Shown here: one piece after another, positions 26,087-33,952 of the stretch
Position numbering within the stretch: position 1 is the first letter of the stretch
Layout of the letters: the number at the start of each line of letters is the position of its first letter
NCBI GenBank assembly: GCA_002414385.1
Contig: DHZH01000005.1
Coordinates: 124,001-188,000, forward strand
Length of the DNA: 64,000 bases
Source: Gammaproteobacteria bacterium UBA5109
Lineage (GTDB): Bacteria > Pseudomonadota > Gammaproteobacteria > Pseudomonadales > Pseudohongiellaceae
Reading direction: 5' to 3'
Notes under the pieces: model-generated
Told to the model about the DNA's origin: nothing
The model's database searches: none
The model's input: the letters and a program-made list of their open reading frames with translations, nothing else
Translations under genes and position numbers: made by a program

Positions 26087-27562
26087 GTGGTACGACCAAG
26101 CGTAGATGATTATTTTGGTGACTGGAAAGCGAGGGAAGCCCTTGCCCAGCAAATGATTCCCATGATCGGCATGCTTGAGCACAAGAAGGGTGTTCAGACC
26201 TTTCTATACGGTCGAGCCCTGAACAATCGCTCTACTGCTGACATCATGAAGTCTCACCGGCGCATTCGTGAAGTGGCGCGTAACGAACTGTCCGAATTCG
26301 AAAGCCATCCTGTGCTTGAGGCGATGTGCAAGCTGAACCTGAGCTCTTCACAGATTGACCTGGGCAAACTGACCGTGAAATACATGGGGCTTTGTGAGTC
26401 CCAGGCTCACAAGCCTGACATCAATGAATTTGTGGAGAAAGAACTGGCTCATCTGATTGATGCTGATTACAAGCCAGTGGAAAAGCCCACCGATGTGGTG
26501 CTCTATGGTTTTGGCCGTATCGGACGTTTGCTGACCCGTCTCTTGCTTGAGCAGACAGGCAATGGCCAGGTCATGCGCCTGCGTGCAGTTGTGGTACGAA
26601 AATCCGGAGAGGGCGACCTTGTCAAACGAGTCAACCTGCTGCGTAATGATTCAGTCCACGGTCCCTTTGAAGGAACTGTGCGGGTTGATGAAGAAAACAG
26701 CCGAATTATTGCCAACGGCAATATCATTCACTTCATTTATTCCGATGGCCCTGACACCCTGGATTACACCGAATACGATATCCATGACGCCCTGATCATT
26801 GACAACACGGGCAAGTGGCGGGATGAAGAGGGTCTGTCACTGCACCTGAAATCAAAGGGTGTCAGCAAAGTCATGTTGACCGCTCCCGGAAAAGGCGACC
26901 TGAAAAACATCGTCTCCGGCATCAATCACGACATGATCACCCCGGAAGATAAAATCATCTCCGCGGCATCCTGTACCACCAATGCCATCGCGCCGATTCT
27001 GAAACTGATCAACGAACGCTATGGTGTGGTTCACGGCCATGTTGAAACCGTGCATGCCTATACCAACGACCAGAACCTGATTGATAACTATCACAAGGCA
27101 GACCGCCGGGGCCGCAGTGCCGCCCTGAACATGGTGTTGACGGAAACCGGCGCCGCTACTGCGGTAGCCAAGGCAGTACCGGAACTGCAGGGCAAACTGA
27201 CGGGTAATGCCGTCCGTGTCCCGGTAGCCAATGTTTCCATGGCAATTCTCAGCCTGACCCTGGAGAATGAAAGCACGCGTGAGGATATCAATGAATTTAT
27301 CCGCAATATCGCCCTGCATTCACCAATTCAGAACCAGATCGGTTATACCGAGTCACCTGATGCGGTCTCCAGCGACTTCGTTGGCATGCGCGAAGCAGCA
27401 ACTCTGGATGCCACCGCAACCAAGGCGCAGGGCAAAAACACGATTCTTTATCTCTGGTATGACAATGAGTTTAGCTATAGCAGCCAGGTGGTTCGTATGG
27501 TCTCCAAAATGGCCGGCGTCAATTACCTGACATACCCGGAAAATGAAGACCTGAACATTTAA
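26087..27562 (+). CDS. gap: Glyceraldehyde-3-phosphate dehydrogenase with N-terminal extension
   Basis: Oxidises glyceraldehyde-3-phosphate to 1,3-bisphosphoglycerate (or runs in reverse) with a nicotinamide cofactor. The 491-residue chain has about 130 residues of helical sequence before the normal Rossmann start GFGRIGR (141-147). Catalytic Cys296 sits in AASCTTNA, and the family C-terminus YDNEFSYSSQVV is present. This long form occurs beside mfd in Pseudomonas (PA3001 type). The role of the extension is unknown. Start is GTG at 26087 after an AGGA site. It is followed 39 bases later by sthA. Confidence 0.92.
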   Translation: MVRPSVDDYFGDWKAREALAQQMIPMIGMLEHKKGVQTFLYGRALNNRSTADIMKSHRRIREVARNELSEFESHPVLEAMCKLNLSSSQIDLGKLTVKYMGLCESQAHKPDINEFVEKELAHLIDADYKPVEKPTDVVLYGFGRIGRLLTRLLLEQTGNGQVMRLRAVVVRKSGEGDLVKRVNLLRNDSVHGPFEGTVRVDEENSRIIANGNIIHFIYSDGPDTLDYTEYDIHDALIIDNTGKWRDEEGLSLHLKSKGVSKVMLTAPGKGDLKNIVSGINHDMITPEDKIISAASCTTNAIAPILKLINERYGVVHGHVETVHAYTNDQNLIDNYHKADRRGRSAALNMVLTETGAATAVAKAVPELQGKLTGNAVRVPVANVSMAILSLTLENESTREDINEFIRNIALHSPIQNQIGYTESPDAVSSDFVGMREAATLDATATKAQGKNTILYLWYDNEFSYSSQVVRMVSKMAGVNYLTYPENEDLNI

Positions 27563-27601
27563 ACAAGTTCTGATTAATTCAACAGGCGCCCCACATCATT
27601 C

Positions 27602-28993
27602 ATGGCTAGCAAAAGCTACGAAATAATCATCATAGGTAGTGGCCCGGCGGGCGAATCAGCGGCCATGAATGCTGCCAAATCCAAACGCAATGTCGCGATG
27701 ATCTGCGATAAGCCCCGTCTCGGCGGCAACTCCGCCTATCATGGCACGATTCCCTCCAAAGCCCTGAGAAATTCCGTCAGGCAGTTACTGGTGCTGAACC
27801 GCAATCCGATGTTCCGGGATCTGGCCGATGTAAAAACCGCCGGTTACGAACAGATTATCAAACATGCCGAGCATGCGGTTGAAGAACAGCTCACCATGCA
27901 TACCGCAAATTATGAAAGAAACAATATCCCGGTTATTCACGGCAGTGCCCACTTTCTGGATAAAAACACCATTGAGGTGGTAGAAGGTAAAAAGAAAAGC
28001 CAGCTTAAAGCCGAGTACTTTATTATCACAACAGGATCACGTCCTTATCGCCCTGAATTTGTTGATTTCAACCATCCGCGTGTGTTTGACAGCGATACCG
28101 TGCTGGGCCTTAATCACACCCCCCGCAAGGTCACCATCATCGGTGCCGGGGTAATTGGCAGTGAATATGCCTCCATCTTTGCCGGGCTCGGCATCAAGGT
28201 TGAGTTGATCAATCCAGCCAGTTCCCTGCTTTCCTTCCTGGACAATGAAATTACCGATGCCCTGAGTTATCACCTGGGTAATCTTGGCGTTCGTTGCCAT
28301 CACCAGGAACACTTCGACAAGATGGAATGCCATGATGATTCCGTCATCACCTTTCTGCAGTCCGGGAAGAAAATCAAAAGTGATATCGTCCTCTGGGCCA
28401 ATGGTCGCACCGGGAACACAGACCGTCTCAAACTTGAGAACATAGGCCTGAAGGCCAACAGTCGCGGACAACTGGCTGTCAATGACCATTATCAGACTGA
28501 AGTTGAGAATATCTATGCAGCCGGTGATGTAATCGGCTGGCCCTCACTGGCCAGTGCCGCTTTCGATCAGGGCAGGGCGGCCTGCAATGCTATCGTCAAT
28601 CCGGATGAATTTTTCTTCATCAGGGATATCCCGACCGGTATTTATACCATTCCGGAAATCAGCACCATCGGCCTGAACGAGCAGGAACTGACAGAACAGA
28701 AAGTTCCCTATGAAGTCGGCAAGGCCTATTTTCGCAATATTGCCCGGGCCCAGATTACCGGCGAAGATGTCGGTATGCTGAAAATCATTTTCCATTTCGA
28801 CACCCTGGAGATTCTCGGGATTCATTGCTTTGGTGCCCAGGCTTCGGAAATTGTGCATATCGGTCAGGCTATTATGAGCCAGAAAGGTGAGGCCAACAGC
28901 CTGAAATATTTTCTGAACACAACCTTTAATTATCCGACCATGGCAGAAGCCTACAAAGTTGCCGCCTATGATGGTTATAATCGTGTCTTTTGA
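27602..28993 (+). CDS. sthA: Soluble pyridine nucleotide transhydrogenase
   Basis: FAD flavoprotein that moves hydride between NADPH and NAD+, draining excess NADPH. The 463-residue protein has the FAD motif GSGPAGESA (12-20), NAD(P) motif GAGVIGSEYA (about 180) and the FAD-binding AAGDVIGWPSLA. The redox disulfide of lipoamide dehydrogenases is absent: the site reads GTIPSK (49-53 region), which marks SthA and separates it from LpdA. It lies between gap and the complex I operon. Confidence 0.95.
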   Translation: MASKSYEIIIIGSGPAGESAAMNAAKSKRNVAMICDKPRLGGNSAYHGTIPSKALRNSVRQLLVLNRNPMFRDLADVKTAGYEQIIKHAEHAVEEQLTMHTANYERNNIPVIHGSAHFLDKNTIEVVEGKKKSQLKAEYFIITTGSRPYRPEFVDFNHPRVFDSDTVLGLNHTPRKVTIIGAGVIGSEYASIFAGLGIKVELINPASSLLSFLDNEITDALSYHLGNLGVRCHHQEHFDKMECHDDSVITFLQSGKKIKSDIVLWANGRTGNTDRLKLENIGLKANSRGQLAVNDHYQTEVENIYAAGDVIGWPSLASAAFDQGRAACNAIVNPDEFFFIRDIPTGIYTIPEISTIGLNEQELTEQKVPYEVGKAYFRNIARAQITGEDVGMLKIIFHFDTLEILGIHCFGAQASEIVHIGQAIMSQKGEANSLKYFLNTTFNYPTMAEAYKVAAYDGYNRVF

Positions 28994-29043
28994 CCCTGCT
29001 CATGCACTAAAGTGCAAATTGTATGAAATGTATGTAGCAGGGT
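28993..29043. other. Stem-loop after sthA
   Basis: Outer 8-bp perfect stem ACCCTGCT (28993-29000) with AGCAGGGT (29036-29043). An inner stem TGCAC/GTGCA lies at 29003-29016. The outer arm overlaps the sthA stop. No T-run follows, so termination is uncertain; it may stabilise the sthA 3' end or be a regulatory site before nuo. Confidence 0.4.
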
Positions 29044-29085
29044 GCCGGTCGGCTTAAAAAAATGCACTGAAGACATCAGATTTAA

Positions 29086-29114
29086 TGGATTAGATAAAGA
29101 TGTTCGCATATAAT
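29086..29114 (+). promoter_or_regulatory. Candidate promoter of the nuo operon
   Basis: Perfect -10 TATAAT at 29109-29114, a 17-base spacer and a weak -35 TGGATT (29086-29091). A transcript would begin near 29121, about 40 nt before nuoA. The poor -35 suggests an activator. Confidence 0.5.
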
Positions 29115-29161
29115 GCTCGCCCGAAAATTGACCCAAATTCACCACAAAACGAGTTAGTAGT

Positions 29162-29632
29162 TTGGATATCGACCTCTTTCCCCTGGTACTTTATTCTGGC
29201 ATCGTCATTGTCCTTATTGTCGCCTTAACGGCAGTCTCGCATCTGCTGGGCCAAAAGCGTAAAGACCATGCAACCCATGAGGTCTATGAGTCCGGCCAGC
29301 TCTCCGTCGGCTCAGCACAACTGAAGATTTCCGTGCCGTTCTACCTGACTGCCATCCTGTTTATTATTTTCGATCTTGAAGTGGTTTTCCTGTTCGCCTG
29401 GGCTATCTCTATCCGTGAAACCGGCTGGCTCGGTTACGCTGAAGTATTCATATTTATATCCATTCTGGTTGCCGGCCTGGTTTATCTCTGGCGTGCAGGC
29501 GCGCTTGACTGGCGTACTGAGCGGCAACGCGTTGACCGCCTCAATACAATCGGTGAGGGCGGTGTTGTAAATATTCGTCGTAAAACAGACAAAGAGCAGG
29601 CAAAAGACCATGCTCATCACGGAGGGCATTGA
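29162..29632 (+). CDS. nuoA: NADH-quinone oxidoreductase subunit A
   Basis: Small membrane subunit of complex I at the junction of the peripheral and membrane arms. Three helices are visible (about residues 9-29, 62-82, 90-112) with the conserved loop YESGQLSVGSAQLKISVPFYL and FDLEVVFLFAWA. At 156 aa it carries a polar C-terminal tail, with several His and Lys residues, longer than in E. coli. The start appears to be TTG at 29162, as no in-frame ATG fits; the ribosome site is weak. It overlaps nuoB by one base (TGATG). Confidence 0.93.
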   Translation: MDIDLFPLVLYSGIVIVLIVALTAVSHLLGQKRKDHATHEVYESGQLSVGSAQLKISVPFYLTAILFIIFDLEVVFLFAWAISIRETGWLGYAEVFIFISILVAGLVYLWRAGALDWRTERQRVDRLNTIGEGGVVNIRRKTDKEQAKDHAHHGGH

Positions 29633-30273
29633 TGAGTTGGGAACTGGTTAAACCTGAAGATACCCATTCCGCCAGCCCGGGAATGGAACAGTTTGATGAC
29701 CATATTCGCAAGAATGTGATCATGACCCGGCTTGAAGACATGCTGGCCTGGAGCCGCAAGAATTCAATCTGGCCCTTCAACTTTGGATTATCCTGCTGCT
29801 ATGTTGAAGCGGCAACTGCCATTTCCAGCCGCCACGATATCTCCCGTTTCGGTGCTGAAGTATTCCGGGCCACACCCCGTCAGGCAGACATGATCATCAT
29901 TGCGGGTACCGTGTTCCGCAAAATGGCACCGGTTGTGCAGCGACTGTATGAGCAAATGATGGAGCCGCGCTGGGTTATCTGCATGGGTTCCTGCGCCAAC
30001 TCCGGTGGTATGTATGATATTTACTCCGTGGTACAGGGAGTGGACAAGTTTTTGCCGGTCGATGTCTATGTCTCGGGTTGCCCGCCACGACCTGAAGCCT
30101 TGCTGCAGGGACTGAACCTTTTGCAGGATTCAGTTGGCAAAAAACGCCGCCCGGTCAGCTGGGTCATCAATGACCAGGGTATCTACGAAAGAGAGAAGAA
30201 TGTCATTCAACGCGAAGCCCGCCTGAAAGACCGTATTGCCGCGACTGAATTACGCAGTCCGGATGAAACCTAA
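29632..30273 (+). CDS. nuoB: NADH-quinone oxidoreductase subunit B
   Basis: Peripheral-arm subunit that carries the terminal [4Fe-4S] cluster N2, the electron donor to quinone. The cluster cysteines are in LSCCYVE, MGSCANSGG and SGCPPRPEA. ATG at 29632 is used, overlapping the nuoA stop; a TTG one codon earlier is less likely. 213 aa, typical length. Confidence 0.95.
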   Translation: MSWELVKPEDTHSASPGMEQFDDHIRKNVIMTRLEDMLAWSRKNSIWPFNFGLSCCYVEAATAISSRHDISRFGAEVFRATPRQADMIIIAGTVFRKMAPVVQRLYEQMMEPRWVICMGSCANSGGMYDIYSVVQGVDKFLPVDVYVSGCPPRPEALLQGLNLLQDSVGKKRRPVSWVINDQGIYEREKNVIQREARLKDRIAATELRSPDET

Positions 30274-30299
30274 TCTGTAACGAAAAAGTTGAGAAGACC

Positions 30300-32081
30300 T
30301 TGAGTAATTCTGCCGCACATATGCAGCAAAGCGAAACCGAGCTTCCGGCGGTTATCGCCCAGCTCTATCAAAAATTCGGGGAATCTGCCTTTGTTCGTCA
30401 GCATACGGCTGAAGGGATGCCGACGGTATGGGTTGATCGCGACAAAATCCTTGAGGTGCTGAAGTTTCTGCGTGATGAAGCCAGCCCACGTTTTGAGATG
30501 TTGCTGGATGTAACTGCCATTGATGAGCGATTGCGTGTGCATCGCGATGGGCAGCCGGACAGTGACTTTACCGTGGTTTATCAGCCAATTTCATTTTCCG
30601 GCAACTGCGATGTGCGTATCAAGGTTGCCCTGAAAGAACCCGATCTGAATATTCCCACAGCTATAGGGCTGTGGCCGGCAGCCAACTGGCATGAGCGTGA
30701 ATGCTGGGACATGTTTGGCGTGGTCTTTACCGGGCATCCAAACCTGAGCCGTATTTATACACCACCAACCTGGGTGGGACATCCGCTACGCAAGGATCAC
30801 CCGGCCCGCGCTACCGAAATGGACCCCTATCGTCATGATGACGATATTGTCGATACTGAACACGAGGCCATGAAATTCAACCCGGAAGAGTGGGGGCTGG
30901 AACGTAAATCGGATACCAGTGAATTCATGTTCCTGAACTTCGGTCCCAACCATCCGGCTGCCCATGGTGTTATCCGCTTTGCCCTGCAACTGGACGGCGA
31001 GTATGTCCTGGATGTGGTCCCGGATGTCGGTTATCACCATCGTGGTGCCGAAAAGATGGGTGAGCGTCAGTCCTGGCATACCTATATTCCCTATACTGAC
31101 CGTATCGATTATCTCGGCGGCGTGATGAACAATCTGCCCTATGTCATGGCGATTGAAAAAATGGCCGGCATCGAAGTGCCAGACCGGGTCAAGGTTATTC
31201 GCGTCATGCTGGCTGAATTTTTCCGTATCTGTAGTCATCTGCTGTTCTTTGGCACCTGGGCGGTTGACCTGGGACAGCTGTCACCCCTGTTCTATGCCTT
31301 TGTCGACCGTGAAAAAGCTTTCAATATTATCGAATCAATCACCGGCGGTCGTATGCACCCCAGCTGGTTCCGTATTGGTGGTGTAGCGCAGGACCTTCCA
31401 AATGGCTGGGAAGTTCGGGTTAAGGAATTCGTCGACATGTTTCCGAAAAAGCTGCGCGAATACGACAAAATGGTCATGGCCAATACAGTTATCAAACAAC
31501 GCACCATGGGTGTTGGCAAAATGAATACCCAGGATGCCTATGACTGGGGCATGACCGGACCGGCACTGCGGGCCACCGGCCTGGAATGGGATTACCGCAA
31601 GGATCGACCTTATTCCGGTTACGAAAATTTTGAATTTGAAGTGCCTATCGCTGTCAACGGCGACTGTTATGATCGGGCTGCGGTCCGTGTCGAGGAGATG
31701 CGCCAGAGCTGCGAAATTATCCGTCAGTGTCTGGAGAATATGCCATCCGGTCCGTATAAGTCCGACCACCCTCTGACTACGCCACCGATCAAGGAAAAAT
31801 CCAAGCTGGATATCGAAACCCTGATTGATCACTTCCTGAGTGTCAGCTGGGGACCGGTAATGGACCCCTCTGAAGTGTCCATGGCAATCGAAGCCACCAA
31901 AGGCATCAACTCCTATTATCTGATTAACGATGGCGGCAGCGGTGCCTATCGCACCCGAATCCGTACACCATCCTTTATTCATATTCAGGCTATTCCATTT
32001 TTAAGCCGTGGATTAATGCTCGCTGACTTTACTGCGGTTGTGGCAACTACGGACTTTGTAATGGCCGATGTGGACAAGTAA
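30300..32081 (+). CDS. nuoCD: NADH-quinone oxidoreductase subunits C and D, fused
   Basis: One 593-residue chain joining the 30-kDa (NuoC, about 1-190) and 49-kDa (NuoD, about 205-593) subunits, as in Enterobacterales and Pseudomonas. The NuoC part has WHERECWDMFGVVFTGHPNL; the NuoD part opens at NFGPNHPAAHGV and forms the quinone pocket with NuoB. NuoD ends with the usual FVMADVDK-type terminus. The likely start is TTG at 30300 behind GAGAAG; an ATG at 30321 would shorten it by seven codons. Confidence 0.95.
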   Translation: MSNSAAHMQQSETELPAVIAQLYQKFGESAFVRQHTAEGMPTVWVDRDKILEVLKFLRDEASPRFEMLLDVTAIDERLRVHRDGQPDSDFTVVYQPISFSGNCDVRIKVALKEPDLNIPTAIGLWPAANWHERECWDMFGVVFTGHPNLSRIYTPPTWVGHPLRKDHPARATEMDPYRHDDDIVDTEHEAMKFNPEEWGLERKSDTSEFMFLNFGPNHPAAHGVIRFALQLDGEYVLDVVPDVGYHHRGAEKMGERQSWHTYIPYTDRIDYLGGVMNNLPYVMAIEKMAGIEVPDRVKVIRVMLAEFFRICSHLLFFGTWAVDLGQLSPLFYAFVDREKAFNIIESITGGRMHPSWFRIGGVAQDLPNGWEVRVKEFVDMFPKKLREYDKMVMANTVIKQRTMGVGKMNTQDAYDWGMTGPALRATGLEWDYRKDRPYSGYENFEFEVPIAVNGDCYDRAAVRVEEMRQSCEIIRQCLENMPSGPYKSDHPLTTPPIKEKSKLDIETLIDHFLSVSWGPVMDPSEVSMAIEATKGINSYYLINDGGSGAYRTRIRTPSFIHIQAIPFLSRGLMLADFTAVVATTDFVMADVDK

Positions 32082-32102
32082 GCGGGGAGAGTTGGGAAGA
32101 CA

Positions 32103-32615
32103 ATGACAGATTTAATTGCCAGTACTGCTCTTAAGGCCAGACAGCTGACCGAAGAAGAGATTCATGACATTGAGCATGAGAAAACGCATTATCCCTATGC
32201 GCAGGCTGTCGGACTTGAAGCACTGAAAATTGTCCAGAAATACCAGGGCTGGGTCAGTGATGAAAGTCTGCTGGCAGTGTCTGAGTACCTGGATATTCCG
32301 CCGGACGAACTGGAAGGCGTAGCGACATTTTTTAACATGATTTTCCGTCAGCCAGTCGGCAAAAACGTGATTTTGCTGTGTGACTCGGTAGCCTGCTGGA
32401 TGCTCGGCTGCGATGATTTACAGGCTCACATTACCAAAACCCTGGGGATCAATTATGGCGAAACCACGGATGACGACATGTTTACCCTGATTCCGGTTCC
32501 CTGTCTGGGCGATTGCGACCGCGCTCCGAGCATGATGGTCGGACGCGAGTTATACAGAAACCTGACGACTGAAAAGATCGATCAGATTATTGCAGAGTAC
32601 AAAAGCAAGGCTTGA
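32103..32615 (+). CDS. nuoE: NADH-quinone oxidoreductase subunit E
   Basis: 24-kDa subunit of the NADH-oxidising module, holding [2Fe-2S] cluster N1a. The thioredoxin-like fold has the four ligands Cys93, Cys98, Cys134 and Cys138 (CDSVAC and CLGDC) in the normal C-x4-C and C-x3-C pattern. It is 170 aa and starts 21 bases after nuoCD, 9 bases before nuoF. Confidence 0.95.
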   Translation: MTDLIASTALKARQLTEEEIHDIEHEKTHYPYAQAVGLEALKIVQKYQGWVSDESLLAVSEYLDIPPDELEGVATFFNMIFRQPVGKNVILLCDSVACWMLGCDDLQAHITKTLGINYGETTDDDMFTLIPVPCLGDCDRAPSMMVGRELYRNLTTEKIDQIIAEYKSKA

Positions 32616-32624
32616 TAAGCAGAG

Positions 32625-33899
32625 ATGAGTGTAACGAATCCATTAACCAAGAATATTGAGGACGGCCGGGATCCCCTGAGCTTCAAGGAGTATCAGGCAG
32701 CCGGCGGTTATCAGTCTCTGGACAAGGCCATGAAGATGTCCCCGCGCGACGTTATGGGGCAGGTGAAAGATGCCGGTCTTGGTGGTCGCGGTGGAGCAGG
32801 CTTCAATACCGGACTGAAGTGGAGCTTTTCTCCGGAGCCCGATGGCGGACCGCGTTACCTGGTGGTCAATGCTGACGAAATGGAGCCAGGGACCTTTAAG
32901 GACCGCCTGCTGATGGAAAAAGACCCCCACCTCTTGATTGAGGGCATGATTACTTCTTCCTATGCCTTGAGCGCAACCACCGCCTATATCTTCCTGCGCG
33001 GGGAATATACCCTGGCTGAAGAGAGACTGTTAAAAGCCATTGATGAAGCCTATACCGCCGGTATGCTCGGCCAAAATATCCAGGGCACGGATTTTTCCCT
33101 GGATTTATATCTGCATACCAGTGCCGGACGCTATATCTGTGGTGAAGAAACCGCATTGATCAACGCCCTCGAAGGCAAACGCGCCAATCCACGTTTCAAG
33201 CCGCCGTTTCCACAGGTCAGCGGACTCTGGGGACGCCCGACACTGGTCAACAATGTTGAAACCATCTGTAATATTCCAGGCATCCTGACGCATGGCGTGG
33301 AATGGTTTAAAAACCTGGGCCTTGGCGATGAATGTGGAACCCGTATCAGCGGTGTCAGTGGCCGGGTGAAAAATCCGGGTTGCTGGGAAATGCCGGTAGG
33401 TACGACATTCAGGACCCTGCTGGAAGATTATGCCGGCGGGATGCAGGATGGCTATGAACTGAAAGCCTTTCTACCAGGCGGCGGTTCTACGGATTTCCTC
33501 CTGCCTGAACACCTGGATCTGCCAATGATACCCGGTGACGTTGCCAAAGCCGGCAGCCGTCTGGGAACTTCATTGATCATGGTCCTGGACGACAAGACCT
33601 GTCCGGTTGGCTGTGTGCGTAACCTGATCAAGTTTTTTGCCCACGAATCCTGTGGCTGGTGTACGCCCTGTCGAGACGGGCTGCCCTGGGTTGAGCACAT
33701 CCTTAACAAGATGGAAGAGGGCACGGGTGAGATGAAAGACATCGAGATTTTGCAGGAAATGTGCGGTTATATGGGGCCGGGCAATACATTCTGTGCCCTG
33801 GCACCGGGTGCTGCGGAGCCCTTGCAAAGCAGCCTGAAGTATTTCATGGATGAATATGAAGAGCATGTGAAGCATGGCTGTAAATATAAATCACATTAA
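32625..33899 (+). CDS. nuoF: NADH-quinone oxidoreductase subunit F (FMN and NADH site)
   Basis: 51-kDa subunit where NADH gives a hydride to FMN. Seen are the glycine-rich NADH/FMN site GRGGAGFNTGLKWSF, the FMN region with CGEETALINALEGKR and the N3 [4Fe-4S] ligands in SCGWCTPC plus a fourth Cys in NTFCALAPGA. 424 aa, standard. A 53-base AT-rich gap separates it from nuoG, the widest break in this operon apart from the nuoH-nuoI gap of similar size. Confidence 0.96.
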   Translation: MSVTNPLTKNIEDGRDPLSFKEYQAAGGYQSLDKAMKMSPRDVMGQVKDAGLGGRGGAGFNTGLKWSFSPEPDGGPRYLVVNADEMEPGTFKDRLLMEKDPHLLIEGMITSSYALSATTAYIFLRGEYTLAEERLLKAIDEAYTAGMLGQNIQGTDFSLDLYLHTSAGRYICGEETALINALEGKRANPRFKPPFPQVSGLWGRPTLVNNVETICNIPGILTHGVEWFKNLGLGDECGTRISGVSGRVKNPGCWEMPVGTTFRTLLEDYAGGMQDGYELKAFLPGGGSTDFLLPEHLDLPMIPGDVAKAGSRLGTSLIMVLDDKTCPVGCVRNLIKFFAHESCGWCTPCRDGLPWVEHILNKMEEGTGEMKDIEILQEMCGYMGPGNTFCALAPGAAEPLQSSLKYFMDEYEEHVKHGCKYKSH

Positions 33900-33952
33900 G
33901 TATTGTTTATAATTTATTGATTTTATTGTATTTAGTTAGCTTAGGTTAAGAG

